Shown here: piece by piece, positions 22,913-33,831 of the stretch
How positions within the stretch are numbered: position 1 is the first letter of the stretch
Layout: each line of letters starts with the position of its first letter
Source: Magnolia sinica
Lineage: Eukaryota > Streptophyta > Magnoliopsida > Magnoliales > Magnoliaceae
Assembly (NCBI RefSeq): GCF_029962835.1
Contig: NC_080587.1
Coordinates: 59,177,528-59,241,527 of the forward strand
Reading direction: 5' to 3'
DNA length: 64,000 nt
Program-made: the position numbers and the translations under genes
Notes under the pieces: model-generated
What the model saw: only the letters and a program-made list of their open reading frames with translations
What the model was told of the DNA's origin: nothing
Databases searched by the model: none

Positions 22913-24563
22913 ATGAAGAAATCTGTTTCACGACATCAAGTAGAGGAATATTAACTTTCACTTGTTTCAACACCTCCAGAATATCCTGAGAGTTAGAAAG
23001 ACGTTTTGGTGCAACCAACCGTTGAGGGAACGGAGCAACTGGCTTCTCTAGAAGTTTCGGTTCTAATTTTTGTGGGGCATCACTAGATCCATCATTGTTG
23101 TCCTCTTCTGGTTCTTGAGGCTTTTCAGGCCTAACCAGAAGAGTTTTATCAATGATCTTTCCACTCCTAAGAGTGGTGATGAATTTAGCGTGCCCCATCT
23201 GATTTGAAGAGCTGGGATCACTAATCTCGTACTGCGGTTTAGGGTTGGGGAGAGGTTGTGCAGGAAGCATCCCCTTTTCTATAATCGTCATACGAGAATC
23301 TATCTTTTGCATAAAATCTGTAATTCCCCGCATTGCTTGAGCCAGCTCTTGTATGGAATTTTAAACCGGTTCCTCTTGAGGTTTCACTTGATTTGTATTT
23401 TGATTGAAGAAACCTTGAGGGGTAACCGTTTGTCCATTCCTCCAACTAAAGTTTAGATGATTTCTCCAACCACAATTATACGTATTGGAGTTAGGTCCAG
23501 TAAAAGGTCTTTGATAGTTGTTTACGGCATTAGCTTGTTCATTCAACGCTCCTCGAAAGGTAGGTATTGTAGGACAATTTTCAGTTGTATGAATGTTGCA
23601 ATCACAGATGCCACAAACAATTTCATTAACCTTATCCTTCTTTCCTTCCATGGCCTTAACTTTCCTTATGAGCGTAGTCACTTTACACTTGAGATCATCC
23701 TCTTCTTTCAAGAGATATAATCCACCTTTCTCCTTTAATTAAGTCAGCCTAGACGTGGTGTTTGATTTTGGGTAATAGTCCCAAGATTGTGTTTTTTCAG
23801 CCAGACTGTCGAGGTAGTCCCATACCTCGTCGACATCTTTATTAATGAACTCTCCACTACACATTGTCTCGACCATTTGGCGCATGGAAGATGTCAATCC
23901 ATCGTAGAAGAAATTTGTAATGCGCCACGTTTCAAATCCGTGTTGTGGGCATGAACTGACCAAATCTTTGAACCTTTCCCAACATTGGAAGAATGTTTCA
24001 TCTTCCTTTTGGGCAAAGTTCATGATTGCTTTTCTAAGGGTAATCGTTTTATGATGTGGGAAGAATTTTTTTATGAATTCTCTCTGCATGTCGTTCCATG
24101 TGCCAATGGATCTAGGACGCAGTGAATGTAACCATGTCTTAGCCTTCTCTTTTAAGGAAAAAGGAAAGAGTTTCAGCCTGATTGTATCCTCAGATACATT
24201 AGGAAAATATAATGTAGCTATAATCTCATCGAACTCTTTTAAATGTAAGTATGGACTTTCTGATTCAAGTCCATAGAATTTGGGCAGGAGTTGGATAACT
24301 CCTGGCTTGATGTCCATTTGTCCTGTGTTTTCAGGAAAAATCATGCATGAGGGCGTACTTGCTCCCGCCGGTTGTAGATAATCTCGTAAAGTACGAGGCG
24401 GGGGTGCCTGATGCACCTCATTCTCATCTTGGGTATCCTCCACCCTGGGTGGAAGTAGAGGAGGTTGGTCTTCAGCCATAACTTCAATTAACTCAGGGGA
24501 TTTCGAGTGATGTCTAGTCCTGCGATGGATAGTCAACCCCTCAACCAATCCTCCTTCAGTCAA
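22913..24563 (-). mobile_element. Athila-2 gag
   Basis: Starts near 24563 (MTEGGLVEGLTIHRRTRH). The retrotransposon gag domain lies at about 24260-23880 (ESPYLHLKEFDEII, KTWLHSLRPRSIGTWND, REFIKKFFPHHKT, CWERFKDLVSSCPQHGF). A zinc-knuckle-like CGICDCNIHTTENCP lies near 23610-23570. The C-terminal part is proline- and glutamine-rich and leads to the protease. Fossil copy with some interruptions. Confidence 0.88.
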
Positions 24564-25284
24564 GAGACGTCGAGTGCTGTCACGGGCCTACTTGGGCATG
24601 AAACACTCGCAGCCCTCAATCAAATTCAAACGAAAAGAAAATCTAGAAAGAAAGAGAGAGTTGGAAAGAAATTACCAACTTGAAGTCCCTAAGTTAAAGA
24701 CCTGCAAAAGAAAACAAACAAGTCAGTTTCTAAAAGAAGAATAGTCTAAACTAGAAAGTAAATTACTAAAAGAGAACTGAAAAATAGAAAGTAGGGAGAA
24801 AACTTACCGAATTAGAAATTTCTACATTTAAAAGCCTACATAATAAGAAAGTTTGTGTCTAAAAAGGAAAGTACCAGAATTAGAGAGTTTCTAAAAATGA
24901 AGGAAAGATGAGTTAGTTTCTAAAATTAGAAAGAATCTCTAAAGAGGGAAATAACTAACCTAGTTTCTAGAAACAAAAGAAGAAAGTTTCTAAAAATAAA
25001 CTAGTTCCTAAAAATAGAAAAATACTAGAAAATAGAAAATTTCTAAAATTAAAAGAAAGCTTAGAATAAGAAAATTTCTAACACTCAAACAATAATTCTA
25101 AAAATAGAAAAAGTAGAGGAATTAGAAAGGGATTACCAATTTAGATGTTATTTCAGGATTATACAAAACAGGAAAACAGGTTAGTTTCTAAAAATAAAAT
25201 AAAAACCTTTAACCTAAAGTTAGTAAAATCCTAATCTTAATTTAATTCTAAAACTAATTAATTTCAGAAAAACGTAGCCGTCAA
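24564..25284 (-). other. Athila-2 leader with degenerate TTTCTAAAAATAGAAA repeats
   Basis: This lies between primer site and gag. The sequence is packed with short near-palindromes of the form TTTCTAAAANTAGAAA (about 24640-25250). It also carries acceptor-like and donor-like words comparable to the Athila-1 leader (near 24720-24670 and 25190-25130, - strand). No coding sequence is apparent. Confidence 0.6.
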
Positions 25285-25302
25285 TCCCCGGCAACGGCGC
25301 CA
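25285..25302 (-). other. Athila-2 primer binding site (tRNA-Asp type)
   Basis: On the - strand TGGCGCCGTTGCCGGGGA, complementary to the 3' end of plant tRNA-Asp as used by Athila elements. It lies six bases from the 5' LTR. Confidence 0.88.
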
Positions 25303-25308
25303 AAAACT

Positions 25309-27434
25309 TGTTCACTCCCCAAGTATAGGGTTGTGATGTAGTAATAAACTCGGTAAGACCGAGGTCGAATCCCAAGGGACTGATACCTGTACGTTATCTG
25401 AAACCAAGTAGAACTAGAACTAGACTAAGATGTGATCTAAACCAAATAGAATTTAAGGAATAATTGTGAAATAATTATCTAAAACTTAAGGAATTCAGAG
25501 GAAAAAAACTAGGGATTCAGAGGATCCACTTATAGAGATCAGGGAGATCTTATCCCTGTTCCAAAAATCATAGAAATTAAACTGAACTTATTCTGTTATA
25601 ATTTTAAAGAGATGAAAGGTATATGAATTAGAATGGATTCCATCATCAAACCATGCCCAGGAGACAGAGCAAACAACAGAATTAAACTAATTACCAACCA
25701 ATCAACAATGCATGAAAGTTAAGAAGGATTCCGCCATCCGACCATGCCCAGGAGACTATGGTGAACAACAGGGCTTCCTGACGTCATAAACATCAAAAGG
25801 AGAAAGAAATACTCAAAACCATCGCAGATCTATTATAATTTCAGTCACAACAAACCATTAAAAATAACTGAAAGTATTCCTTTTAATTTGAACAAAAATC
25901 AACATCAGTCCGTTTAAACAATAGGCACAAGCAAAGTTTCTCCCATCAGACTACAAGTTTTACCTCTTAGCCCTAGCTAAGAGGTTTAGCCCAACATGAT
26001 TAGGCTAATAACCTTAGGCGTCATAAGAGAAAGAAAGAAAAAAAAAAACAACAGCCAGCAAAAATAAGAAAAAGTAAATAAGAACAAAAACATTCCTTTT
26101 TTTTCTTCTCCCTGTCTTCACGTTCCAGCCCAAACTCAAGCCAGCCCTACGTCCCCCCAAAGAACCACACCCTTTCTCTCTCTGCCTCTCTCCTCTTATA
26201 AGCAACCGAAGACGGTGGCTGACTGATCCACGCAGAGAAAATTCGAGTTTTTTTTCCGCAGCTACTTTCACAGCCGTGCGCAAAAACAAGAACTGACACT
26301 TCTTGGCGCGATTATATCTCAGTAAAATGAAGCCTGCTGCCTGATCTAATCCGTTCAGTCAGCTTGGCATCGATCGGTTGTACCTTGAGAGGTGTTTGGA
26401 CCGTCCAGGTGAAGGGACAGATCATGCCCATGATCACTGAACGGCCACAAAGCACGTGCATGGGTAAACAGGGCCTGCGGACTGAGCTGCGATGTTGGTA
26501 GGGCCCACTTCTTGGTGTTTCTTGTAAAATCCAGTCCGTTCATTGGGTTCTTCGTGAAAAACCGGTTGGACATGACTGTTTTTACTCTGTTTTGGTGTGG
26601 TCCATCAGATTTCTCCTTACACCGTCTATCCTCCATTTGAACGGCTGGATTTCTCTCCTCGCGATCTTTTATAATTCCGCTACCTAGGCAGTGATAAGGA
26701 GCGTCATGAGGATCTGATGGACAGTCCGGATTGGATCGTTGAAACACGGTGGTGGCCCACAAAACCCAACCGTAGCCCTCTGTTCTTTGTTTCTGCAGAC
26801 GGAAATAAGGATTTCCATTTTGAGATGGTCAACAGTCAGTTTGACCGACTCTTTGCTGCCATGCATGGCTAGTGCACTTGTGCACTATGTATACTCATAC
26901 TTAAGTGGGGTCCACTGTGATAAGTATAAGAAATCCGTTCCGTCCATCTATTTTCTCTTATCTTTTTAACAGTTGGGCCCAAAATTGAGGTACATCCAGA
27001 TTGCAGTTGGACCCAGAATCTAGATTTTAGGGGCTGATCTATCCGTTGGGCCACTTCCACAGGGATCTAACGATTGAATTTCGATGTGTACGGTTAATTT
27101 ATGGTCCTCAGTCCATGTATGATTTTTCGAGCCGAACGGATAGTGGAAACCTTGTGATCTTGCATTCTGGCTGACTTTCAGGCCACTTGAGCTTCAGTTT
27201 CTCGATTTTCGCAGATCCCTGGCGTGTAATTCTGTTGATCTTGGTCCCATGGAGTCTGTCCCTTGCCTTTAGTGCCATCAGAGAGTTAAATCCATGCTTT
27301 AAGCTTCCTTTTCAGTCCATGCTCGTAAATACACTCTGCATCACAAACATGATTAAAGCGGGCCATTAAACGGTATCATGTTCGTAAATCCAAGCAATAA
27401 CTGGGGTCTAATATGTAATACTTGACCCTCAACA
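25309..27434 (-). repeat. Athila-2 5' LTR
   Basis: Near-identical to 15784-17910, with the same ends, hairpin (25963-25984) and internal duplicated block. A mix of scattered differences at about 3% indicates independent decay since insertion. Confidence 0.92.
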
Positions 27435-28596
27435 GGTGCAAGTTCATCGATCTTAATAGTGTCCTTAAAGTTTCAAAATGGGCACTCGTGTTTATGAGAG
27501 CGTAGAAGCACGAAAACCTTTACAGGTTAATCGGAGCACTTCAGTAGATGGAGTGATAGCCACTGTTATGGAGTCTATGTCTGCACATATGTAGCATGCT
27601 TGTATGGGCCACATGAGCGAGCAGGGCATGAGGGTACTTTCTAATTGTTGTTTAATTCCAGCTTTTAAAAATTCTGATTTAGATATATGCGAGCATTGTA
27701 TATATGATAAATAATCAAGATTATCTTTTAAATATGAAAAAATGTGTATGTAAGAGAGTACTTGATTATATGTAATCTGATGTATGGGGAATATCGTCAA
27801 AGGTTTCTATTGGAGGGTCGCCATGGTTTGTCTCATTCATTGACGACTACTCCTGAAAAGTTTGGGTTTACTTCATGAAACGTAAATTCGAAGTTTTCAC
27901 CATATTCTGACAATGGAAAGCAATGGTGGAAAAATATTCACGGTGAAAAATAAAGGTTTTAAGGATTGATAATGGTAGTGAATTTACTTCTAATGATTCA
28001 ATAAATATTGTATAGATGAAGGGATCATCAGGCACAACACAGTGCGCCACACGCCCGAACAAAATGGTGTGGTTAAATTGATGAATTAGACTCTCTTGGA
28101 AAGGGTCTGATGGATTTTAAGTAATGCTGTGTTGGGCAAGGACCTATGGACTGAGGCTGTTAACGCGACTTGCTATCTAGTGAACTGGTACTCTTTAACG
28201 ACAATAGATTGTAAGATCCCAAAGGAAGTATGGAGTGGTCATAAGGTAGACTACTCAGATTTGTGCAATTTGGTTGTAAGGCTTACTCTCATATAGCATT
28301 AGTTGAGCGAGAAAGCTTGACCAAAGAGCCAAAAAGTACTTCTATGTTGGATATGGTGTTGGGGTGAAAGGTTACAGGTTGTATGACACGGTCACATGTA
28401 AGGTCATCACTAGCCGTAACGTCAGGTTTGATGAAAGCTCCATATTCCGCAAGAATGTTAATGAAGAGCAAGAGGAACCATAGATTCTTGAAGTCCAGAT
28501 TGATAAAAATGATACTCAGGCAGAGACAAATGCACAGACAGAGATACACGAACAGGTGGAGCAGCTGCCTGTGAGAAGAAACCCACGACGAGGTCG

Positions 28597-28601
<5 letters not shown>
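27435..28601 (+). mobile_element. Copia-1 integrase region
   Basis: Continues the Copia-1 body directly after Athila-2: a gag-pre-integrase stretch (about 27435-27715), then integrase core words (WFVSFIDDYS near 27825, IDNGSEFTSND near 27968) and a segment matching Copia-2 at 51700-52640 in reverse. It ends at CGAGGTCGCAGT, where an L1 is inserted. Strongly eroded fossil. Confidence 0.75.
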
Positions 28602-28632
<31 letters not shown>

Positions 28633-29183
28633 ACTGGATTATATTCATTAAAATTGGGATGTATAGTCATTCGGGTTGGTCTAAACAGAAAATAAGGATC
28701 CAGGCTAAGCCTATCGAGTGGAGCACCTAGACAATGTATAGGAAAAACTAAGAAAGGGCTAAAGAAAGGAGATCCTTAAGAGAATTGCGGATCCTCGAGA
28801 TAAACAAGCACCCTCAAGCTGAGCCAAACTGAGGGACTAAAAGAAAAGATGAAGGCAAGATGGACCCAGGAGCCCCTCAAACTAACACTAGCAAAGGGAG
28901 GAAGACAAGGCTGAGGAGTAATCTGCGCTACCCAAACAAATGCAACAGCGCATGGAAACCAAAAATCCAGTGACGGCCCACCCAGTTGGTAGCCACCACG
29001 CGAAGCTTCCAGCTGGGAGCTAGAGAGGAAAAAAATCAACCAACCAGGAGAAAAGGAACTAGGACCAAATTAGAGTTCCACCGATGCTTGCTCGACTAGC
29101 AATTCAAGGAAAGAAGAGGTTGTGGGGAACAAAGGATGCACTAGCTAGCGAGGCATACAAGGCTGGTATCCTGAACATAGGAA

Positions 29184-29890
29184 TCAACCAACACCTATCT
29201 TGTTTTTGTTGAGCCGAATTTGGCCAACACATGCTCTCTCGAGAATCAGAGAACCCGTAATGTGCTTGGGAAGCTCAGATGGAATGAGGAAGACTTTGTC
29301 TAGGGCACCGCTGCTAGAGATATTGGCGAGACCATCCACCATAGAATCACCTTCCCGAAAGGTGTGGTTGAATCTAAGGTTAAGAAGGTGAGCAAGCTGA
29401 TGAATGGAATCAAGAATGTACCAAAGTTTCCAACCGCCGGCCACCTGGTGATTAGAGACTGCATTAAAGAGGACATGGGAATCAGTTTCAACCATGATTG
29501 AAGTGAGCCCCAAATTCTTGCATAAATTGAGGCCATCGAACATTGCATGGGCTTCTGCTTACATGTTCGAGATCTAACCGTAGGAATTATGGAAGGCAAA
29601 GATAAAAATACCGGCGTGGTTTCGGCATACTCCTCCACCACCACCACCAGCTCCTAGGTTGCCCCGTGCAAAGCTGTCAAGATTCAATCTCAACTAGCTC
29701 CCAGTAGGCTTTATCCATTTGACTATTGAAGCCTTTCTGGGTGGCGAAAGATGGGAGGGAGCTGCCATAGCAAATCCCTGTTGGATAAGCCTTGACCAGG
29801 AAATCATGTCTATGTTTGGAAGCTGGGAGCCGATCTCCAGGAGCCAATTGGACACTCCATTGATAATGGAGGCTGTTGTAAATTGGCAAT
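29184..29890 (-). pseudogene. L1 ORF2 RNase H domain fragment
   Basis: The - strand reads KASIVKWIKPTGS, then a glycine-rich stretch GAGGGGGGVCRNHAGIFIFAFHN, EAHAMFDGLNLCKNLGL, VETDSHVLFNAVSNH and FNHTFREGDSMVDGLANISSSGALDKVF. This is the RVT_3-type RNase H found at the C-terminus of plant L1 ORF2. It is interrupted near 29560 and 29690, so it is a dead copy. It is homologous to 48684-49300. Confidence 0.82.
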
Positions 29891-29919
29891 TTTCATATTT
29901 AACACTGTTCCTTCCAATA

Positions 29920-30071
29920 CGAGTCCATCTCATCGTCTATGGCCGCCTTCCACTTTTTTACATCAGGCTCATCAAGAGCCTCCTGAATAGTAGACGGGTC
30001 CCCATCATCTGTAATGAGGACTTGTGCAATATTAGAGTTGTCCCTGTATCTTGCTAGTAACCTGTGATCTC
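29920..30071 (-). mobile_element. Inverted Copia-1 fragment
   Basis: In reverse orientation to the surrounding Copia-1 sequence, this piece matches Copia-2 at about 51423-51575 (the stretch before RT, including the QEALSEPDVEKWKAAMDNEMGS-like segment). It belongs between 28601 and 30632 of Copia-1. Confidence 0.78.
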
Positions 30072-30631
30072 TCAGTCATCCTCAAACTCCCATCTAATCA
30101 TCCTCGAACTCCTAACCCGCTGCCCACAGCTGCCTCGTCCCACCTTCAAGAAACCCAACCAACTCCAAGAGAGATATTTGTTCCCCACGTCAATTCTAGT
30201 CATCCTCAAACTCTGCAATAGCAAACCAGCCCTCCATCCAACCCTCATTTAGTTGTCCTCGAACTCCCAACCCACTACCCATAGCTGCCTCGTCCCACCT
30301 TCAGGAAACCCAACCAACTCCAAGAGAGATATTTGTTCCTCACTTCAATTCTATTAACCCCAGGACCCCCCCACCCCATATCTACATCTCAGCCCATTGG
30401 CCCCCAAGTCGAAGACCTCAACCACTTACTCAGCCATAGCAAGATAGCATCACTTGTCTGGGATCATTTCACCAATAAATGGCTTATCCCCCTCAATCAC
30501 TATCAGACCATCCATGCCCAAATCCAGCAATGGACATTAACAGTGTCCTTCTCCTCCTATCGGTGTTTGATTCGCGACCTGGCCCCTCCCATCATCATTT
30601 GGGAACACAAAAACAAAACATTGTAACTAAC
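30072..30631 (+). pseudogene. L1 ORF2 zinc-binding region, inverted part
   Basis: The + strand frame 30333-30626 reads DLNHLLSHSKIASLVWDHFTNKW and later PPIIIWEHKNK, equivalent to LLHLMINNELASSTWEHF and CLIFWEIWWAKN in the L1 at 48482-51061. Two copies of a roughly 105-bp block (30098-30205 and 30255-30358) form a local duplication with a 157-bp period. Confidence 0.7.
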
Positions 30632-32151
30632 GGAGCTTCCAGTGGGCCGAAAAGTGATAGGATGCAAGTGATTATTCAAAAGGAAACGAGTAGCGAAGGG
30701 TTACCTTCAGAGAGAAGGAATCGACTTTATAGATGTATTTGCACCCGTTGTAAAGTAAGTATTTATAAATTCGTGTTGGCTCTAGTTGTCCAATACAATC
30801 TCGAGCTTAAATAGATAGATGTGAAGATTACATTCCTACGTGAGGAAGTGGAAGAGCGGATCTACATGAAGCAACCAGAAGGATACGAAGTTAAAAGGGT
30901 AAAGAACAAAGTTTGCAAGTTAATGAGGTCATTGTACAGCCTGAAATAGTCGCCTAGGTAGAGGTATAAAAAAATTAATTTTTTTATATTTAATCAGAAA
31001 TATAGTAAGAGTTAATAAGATCACTGTGTCTATTACAAGACACTAATTGATGACAAGTTCATCATCTTAGCATTATATGTTGATGATATGTTGATCTCCA
31101 CTCATGACATATTTGATATTGATGTACTGAAAACTCAATTATCATAGATATTCGAGATGAATGATCTGAGGGTTGTAAAGAGGGTTCTCGGCATAAATAT
31201 TCATAGAGACGGGAAAATGAGTAGGCTTTGGTTATCACGTATAAAATACCTTGAAAAGGTGTTGATCAAGAATGGGATGGACTTGGCAAAGTCGGTGAGT
31301 GTTCCCCATGCAACTTACTTCAAGCTTTCCTCAGAACAATGTCCTAAATTAAATGAGGAAAAGCAAGTTATGTCTCATGTGCCTTATTTGAATGTTGTTG
31401 GTAGTTTAATATATGTTACGGTCTGCACGAGACCGAATATTTCACAGGCAGTCGATGTTGTGAACAAATACATGTCAAACCCTGGTAAGTAACATTGGAA
31501 AGCCGTGAAATGGCTACTTCGATACATTCGAGGTATAAAAGACTACGTCTTACCTTTTGAGAAGACAGAGGCAAAGTTAGTTGGGTATGTGGATTATGAC
31601 TACGCAGGCAGTGTAGATTCCATAAAGTCTACTTTAGGTTACTCATTTGTACTAGCGGGTGGAGAGATTAGTTGGATGTTAATGCTTCAGTCAATGGTGG
31701 CTCTTTCCGCAATCGAAGTTGATAATATGGCACTGATAGGAGCGTTTAAAGAAGGTGCTTGGTTGAGATGCATGATAAATCGGTTAGGGCTTCAGCAGGA
31801 GGTCATGCCGATTAATTGTGATAGTGAGAGTGCATTCAATTTGGCTAAAAATTCTGTTTATTAATCTCGTACTAAACATATTGATATTTGTCACCACTTT
31901 ATCCGACAGGTGCTTGAGCAAGGAAGCATGACTCTGGAGAAGATTCACACCAGCGTGAATCCGATGGACATGCTCACTAAGGTAGTTCTTGCAGAGAAGT
32001 ATAAGTTCTGTGCGACTTCTCTGGGCTTGGCGATGACATAAAATGAAGACAGAGTGTGCATGAGAAGCGTTGATGGAGCTATGATGGAAGACAGAAATAA
32101 GATAAGAGGACAAGAAGCTACACATTTGATGATTGAAGACATGGTGAAAAT
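30632..32151 (+). mobile_element. Copia-1 RT and RNase H region with polypurine tract
   Basis: RT sequence resumes at GGAGCTTCCAGTGGG (30632). The YVDDML active-site block lies near 31074-31095, followed by the thumb-like KRVLGINIHRDGKMSRLWLSRIKYLEKVL (31175-31262), the CTRPNISQAVDVVNKYMSNPG segment, and RNase H words (VGYVDYDYAGSVDS, NCDSESAFNLAKNSVY, about 31580-31860). A tract ending GGTGAAAA directly precedes the 3' LTR. Fossil copy with a few breaks. Confidence 0.85.
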
Positions 32152-32790
32152 TGTTGTATTTGATGTTGTAAATCGAGTCAGATAGAGGGTCTGTCGCTGC
32201 CATTGACAATTTGTTCAATGTCACCTTCACTGGCATCGAATAGTACTTGATCCCATCGAGATTAATTTTTTGGATTTTCTTCAGTTGGTTGCTGGACTAA
32301 CTGGGCACCTTTTTTATGCCATCGAGAATTTCCTAAAAATCTTATTGTCTCTGGACAGTTGAGGTGTTCGAAACCATCGACATGCCTTCGATGCCATCGA
32401 AGGATTAGTTTCGATGCCATCGACAGATTTTGGGCAGAATATGCCGAGTTGCAATTTTACGGGATTCGTTTTCGATTTTGTTTGAGATTCCGTCTTGGCT
32501 TATAAATATGAATGTAAACAGGATTGGGAGAATATTCTAGGGGTTTCTAAATTATCCAAGGGTTTCAAAGGGTGTAGCAATGATAAGAATCGAGGTTCTT
32601 CGAATCGGGTAATCTCTTTCTTGTTGTAATTTTTTGCTTTCATAGTGATATTTGTCGCTTCGTGCCATGATTTTTTTTTCTTGCAAGGGGTTTTCCACAT
32701 TAAAATCTATGTGTTCTTTTTGTGTTTACTTGGTGCAATTGGATGCTATCCTCAATCCATCTCTGTGTGCTCCCACGGTCCCCTCAATAA
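32152..32790 (+). repeat. Copia-1 3' LTR
   Basis: About 639 bp from TGTTGTATTTG to CCCCTCAATA. TATA box TATAAATATG at 32501-32510. Upstream of it are repeated near-palindromes TTCGATGCCATCGA (about 32370-32425). Matches 14115-14649. Confidence 0.8.
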
Positions 32791-33426
32791 ATCTTGGGTG
32801 AGGCCGGGGCCACACCTAATCCCCTCCCGTTCACAACATGGTCCATCAGCTGAGTCCCATAGCACAGGAGAGAGAGGAGACGGGTTGGGAGGGCAAGGCC
32901 GCCTTGTTGTCTATAAGCAGTCCAGATGCTTCATCTTCCCCCGACGAAGGGTTAGGGCCAAAAATCAGCTGTTCTGCAACTCATGTGGGCTCTAGATAAA
33001 GTCAATGGTGAGCGTCCCCTTCCAACTTGTTCCCCATGTTGTGGTCCACCCAAACTTTGTATTAAGCTAATATTCAGGACTTCGGATATAGCCTGAGGAG
33101 ATGCATTGGATAGACGGGTTGGATGTGATACATACACGATGTGGACTCCACAACAGTACTACCAGTAGTAGTGCAGCATACTTCTTTCCTTTTAGCCAGT
33201 CGACGCACGGACAACCTTAGAAGGAAGTGTAACATAGTTGGCCACATATCTTTGCACACCATAGACCACTAGACGGGATTTTAATTATGGCAAGTAGGGT
33301 CATGGTTAGGTAAGCCAAACCAACAAAAATTCACGTTTTTACTGTGTCCTGCCAGTAGATAGACAGTTAAGAAGCAAAAAAGACAAATATCACAAGGGTC
33401 CCTATTCAACTGAGGACTTTAATTTC
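32791..33426. other. Intergenic sequence without recognised gene
   Basis: No gene is recognised. The stretch 33030-33160 has a GTGGTCCACCC...GGACTCCAC layout like the dispersed GTCCATCC modules, suggesting a decayed MITE. The rest looks low-copy, which I cannot test here. Confidence 0.4.
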
Positions 33427-33831
33427 AGATGGAGCATACTTTGAGAGAAGGTAATTTTGAAGTGGATGGTCTGGCTAACATTGGGACTGGTCCTGGATGG
33501 GGTATATAGAAGCAAAGAGGAGCTCCCCGAAGGGACCAGGGTTTCGTTACCTTAGACTATGAGGGTGTAGAGGTAGAGAGAAAGCAAGGTGTTCGACCCT
33601 AATATTGGCTTGTGACAGGTTTGTGTTGGCTTGTGTAGGTTGATGTAGAGGGTTGGTTAGGTATTAGTGATTTTGGGTATTGGTTGTTTAGTTGAATGAA
33701 TGTAAGGGCAAATGATAAGTTGCACTATATTTTCTTTTTGGTGTTTGGTTGTTTAGTAGAATGAATGTTTGTATAGATATTTTCATATTGGCTGAGCTCC
33801 CACTTTTCTGGAAATAAAAAATATAAAAAAG
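33427..33831 (+). mobile_element. L1 3' end fragment
   Basis: Reads MEHTLREGNFEVDGLANIGTGPGWGI, the C-terminal part of the plant L1 RNase H domain (compare NHTFREGDSMVDGLANI at 29290). It is followed by about 300 bp of 3' untranslated sequence and an A-rich tail (GAAATAAAAAATATAAAAAA). A 5'-truncated dead insertion. Confidence 0.7.

Larger units (their letters stand above)
15784..27434 (-). mobile_element. Athila-2: nearly complete Athila-like Gypsy element
   Basis: LTRs of 2127 bp (15784-17910) and 2126 bp (25309-27434) bound a 7.4-kb body read on the - strand. The flanking 5-mers GGTGT and GGTGC are a likely target duplication. The primer site is TGGCGCCGTTGCCGGGGA (25285-25302), matching tRNA-Asp as used by Athila/Calypso elements. 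The body runs gag, protease, RT, RNase H and integrase in the Gypsy order, with about 1.3 kb of 3' untranslated sequence and no recognisable env-like gene. LTRs differ by about 3% by eye, the youngest datable insertion here. It is broken, with about ten interruptions. Confidence 0.93.
28602..30631 (-). mobile_element. L1 LINE inside Copia-1, rearranged by an inversion
   Basis: A 5'-truncated L1 on the - strand. Its 3' end is a TA-repeat tail at 28602-28629. The segment 29184-29890 encodes a plant L1 RNase H domain (IVKWIKPTGS, LTSIMVETDSHVLFNAV, NHTFREGDSMVDGLANI). The upstream part, with the zinc-binding RT-associated region (LNHLLSHSKIASLVWDHF and PPIIIWEHKNK), now lies in the opposite orientation at 30072-30630. 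Between them is a piece of Copia-1, also inverted (29920-30071). A GAGGTCGCAGTT/GAGATCACAGGTT pair at the outer ends is a likely decayed target duplication. Confidence 0.72.
14115..32790 (+). mobile_element. Copia-1: Ty1/Copia element, nested and split
   Basis: The + strand pieces are a 5' LTR fragment (14115-14649), primer site, gag (about 14700-15355), protease (15370-15783), then after Athila-2 the gag-pre-integrase and integrase region (27435-28601), then after the L1 and inversion the RT and RNase H region (30632-32040), polypurine tract and 3' LTR (32152-32790). Sequence resumes correctly on each side of both insertions. Protein similarity to Copia-2 at 38869-54216 is strong, and the type is probably Tork/Tnt1-like. 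The first 100 bases or so of the 5' LTR are missing at 14115, best explained by the Del-like element having inserted there. It is an old fossil with many breaks. Confidence 0.82.

Noticed and set aside
28602-30631. L1 twin-priming inversion
   Set aside because: The flipped segment also contains Copia host sequence, which twin priming cannot explain.
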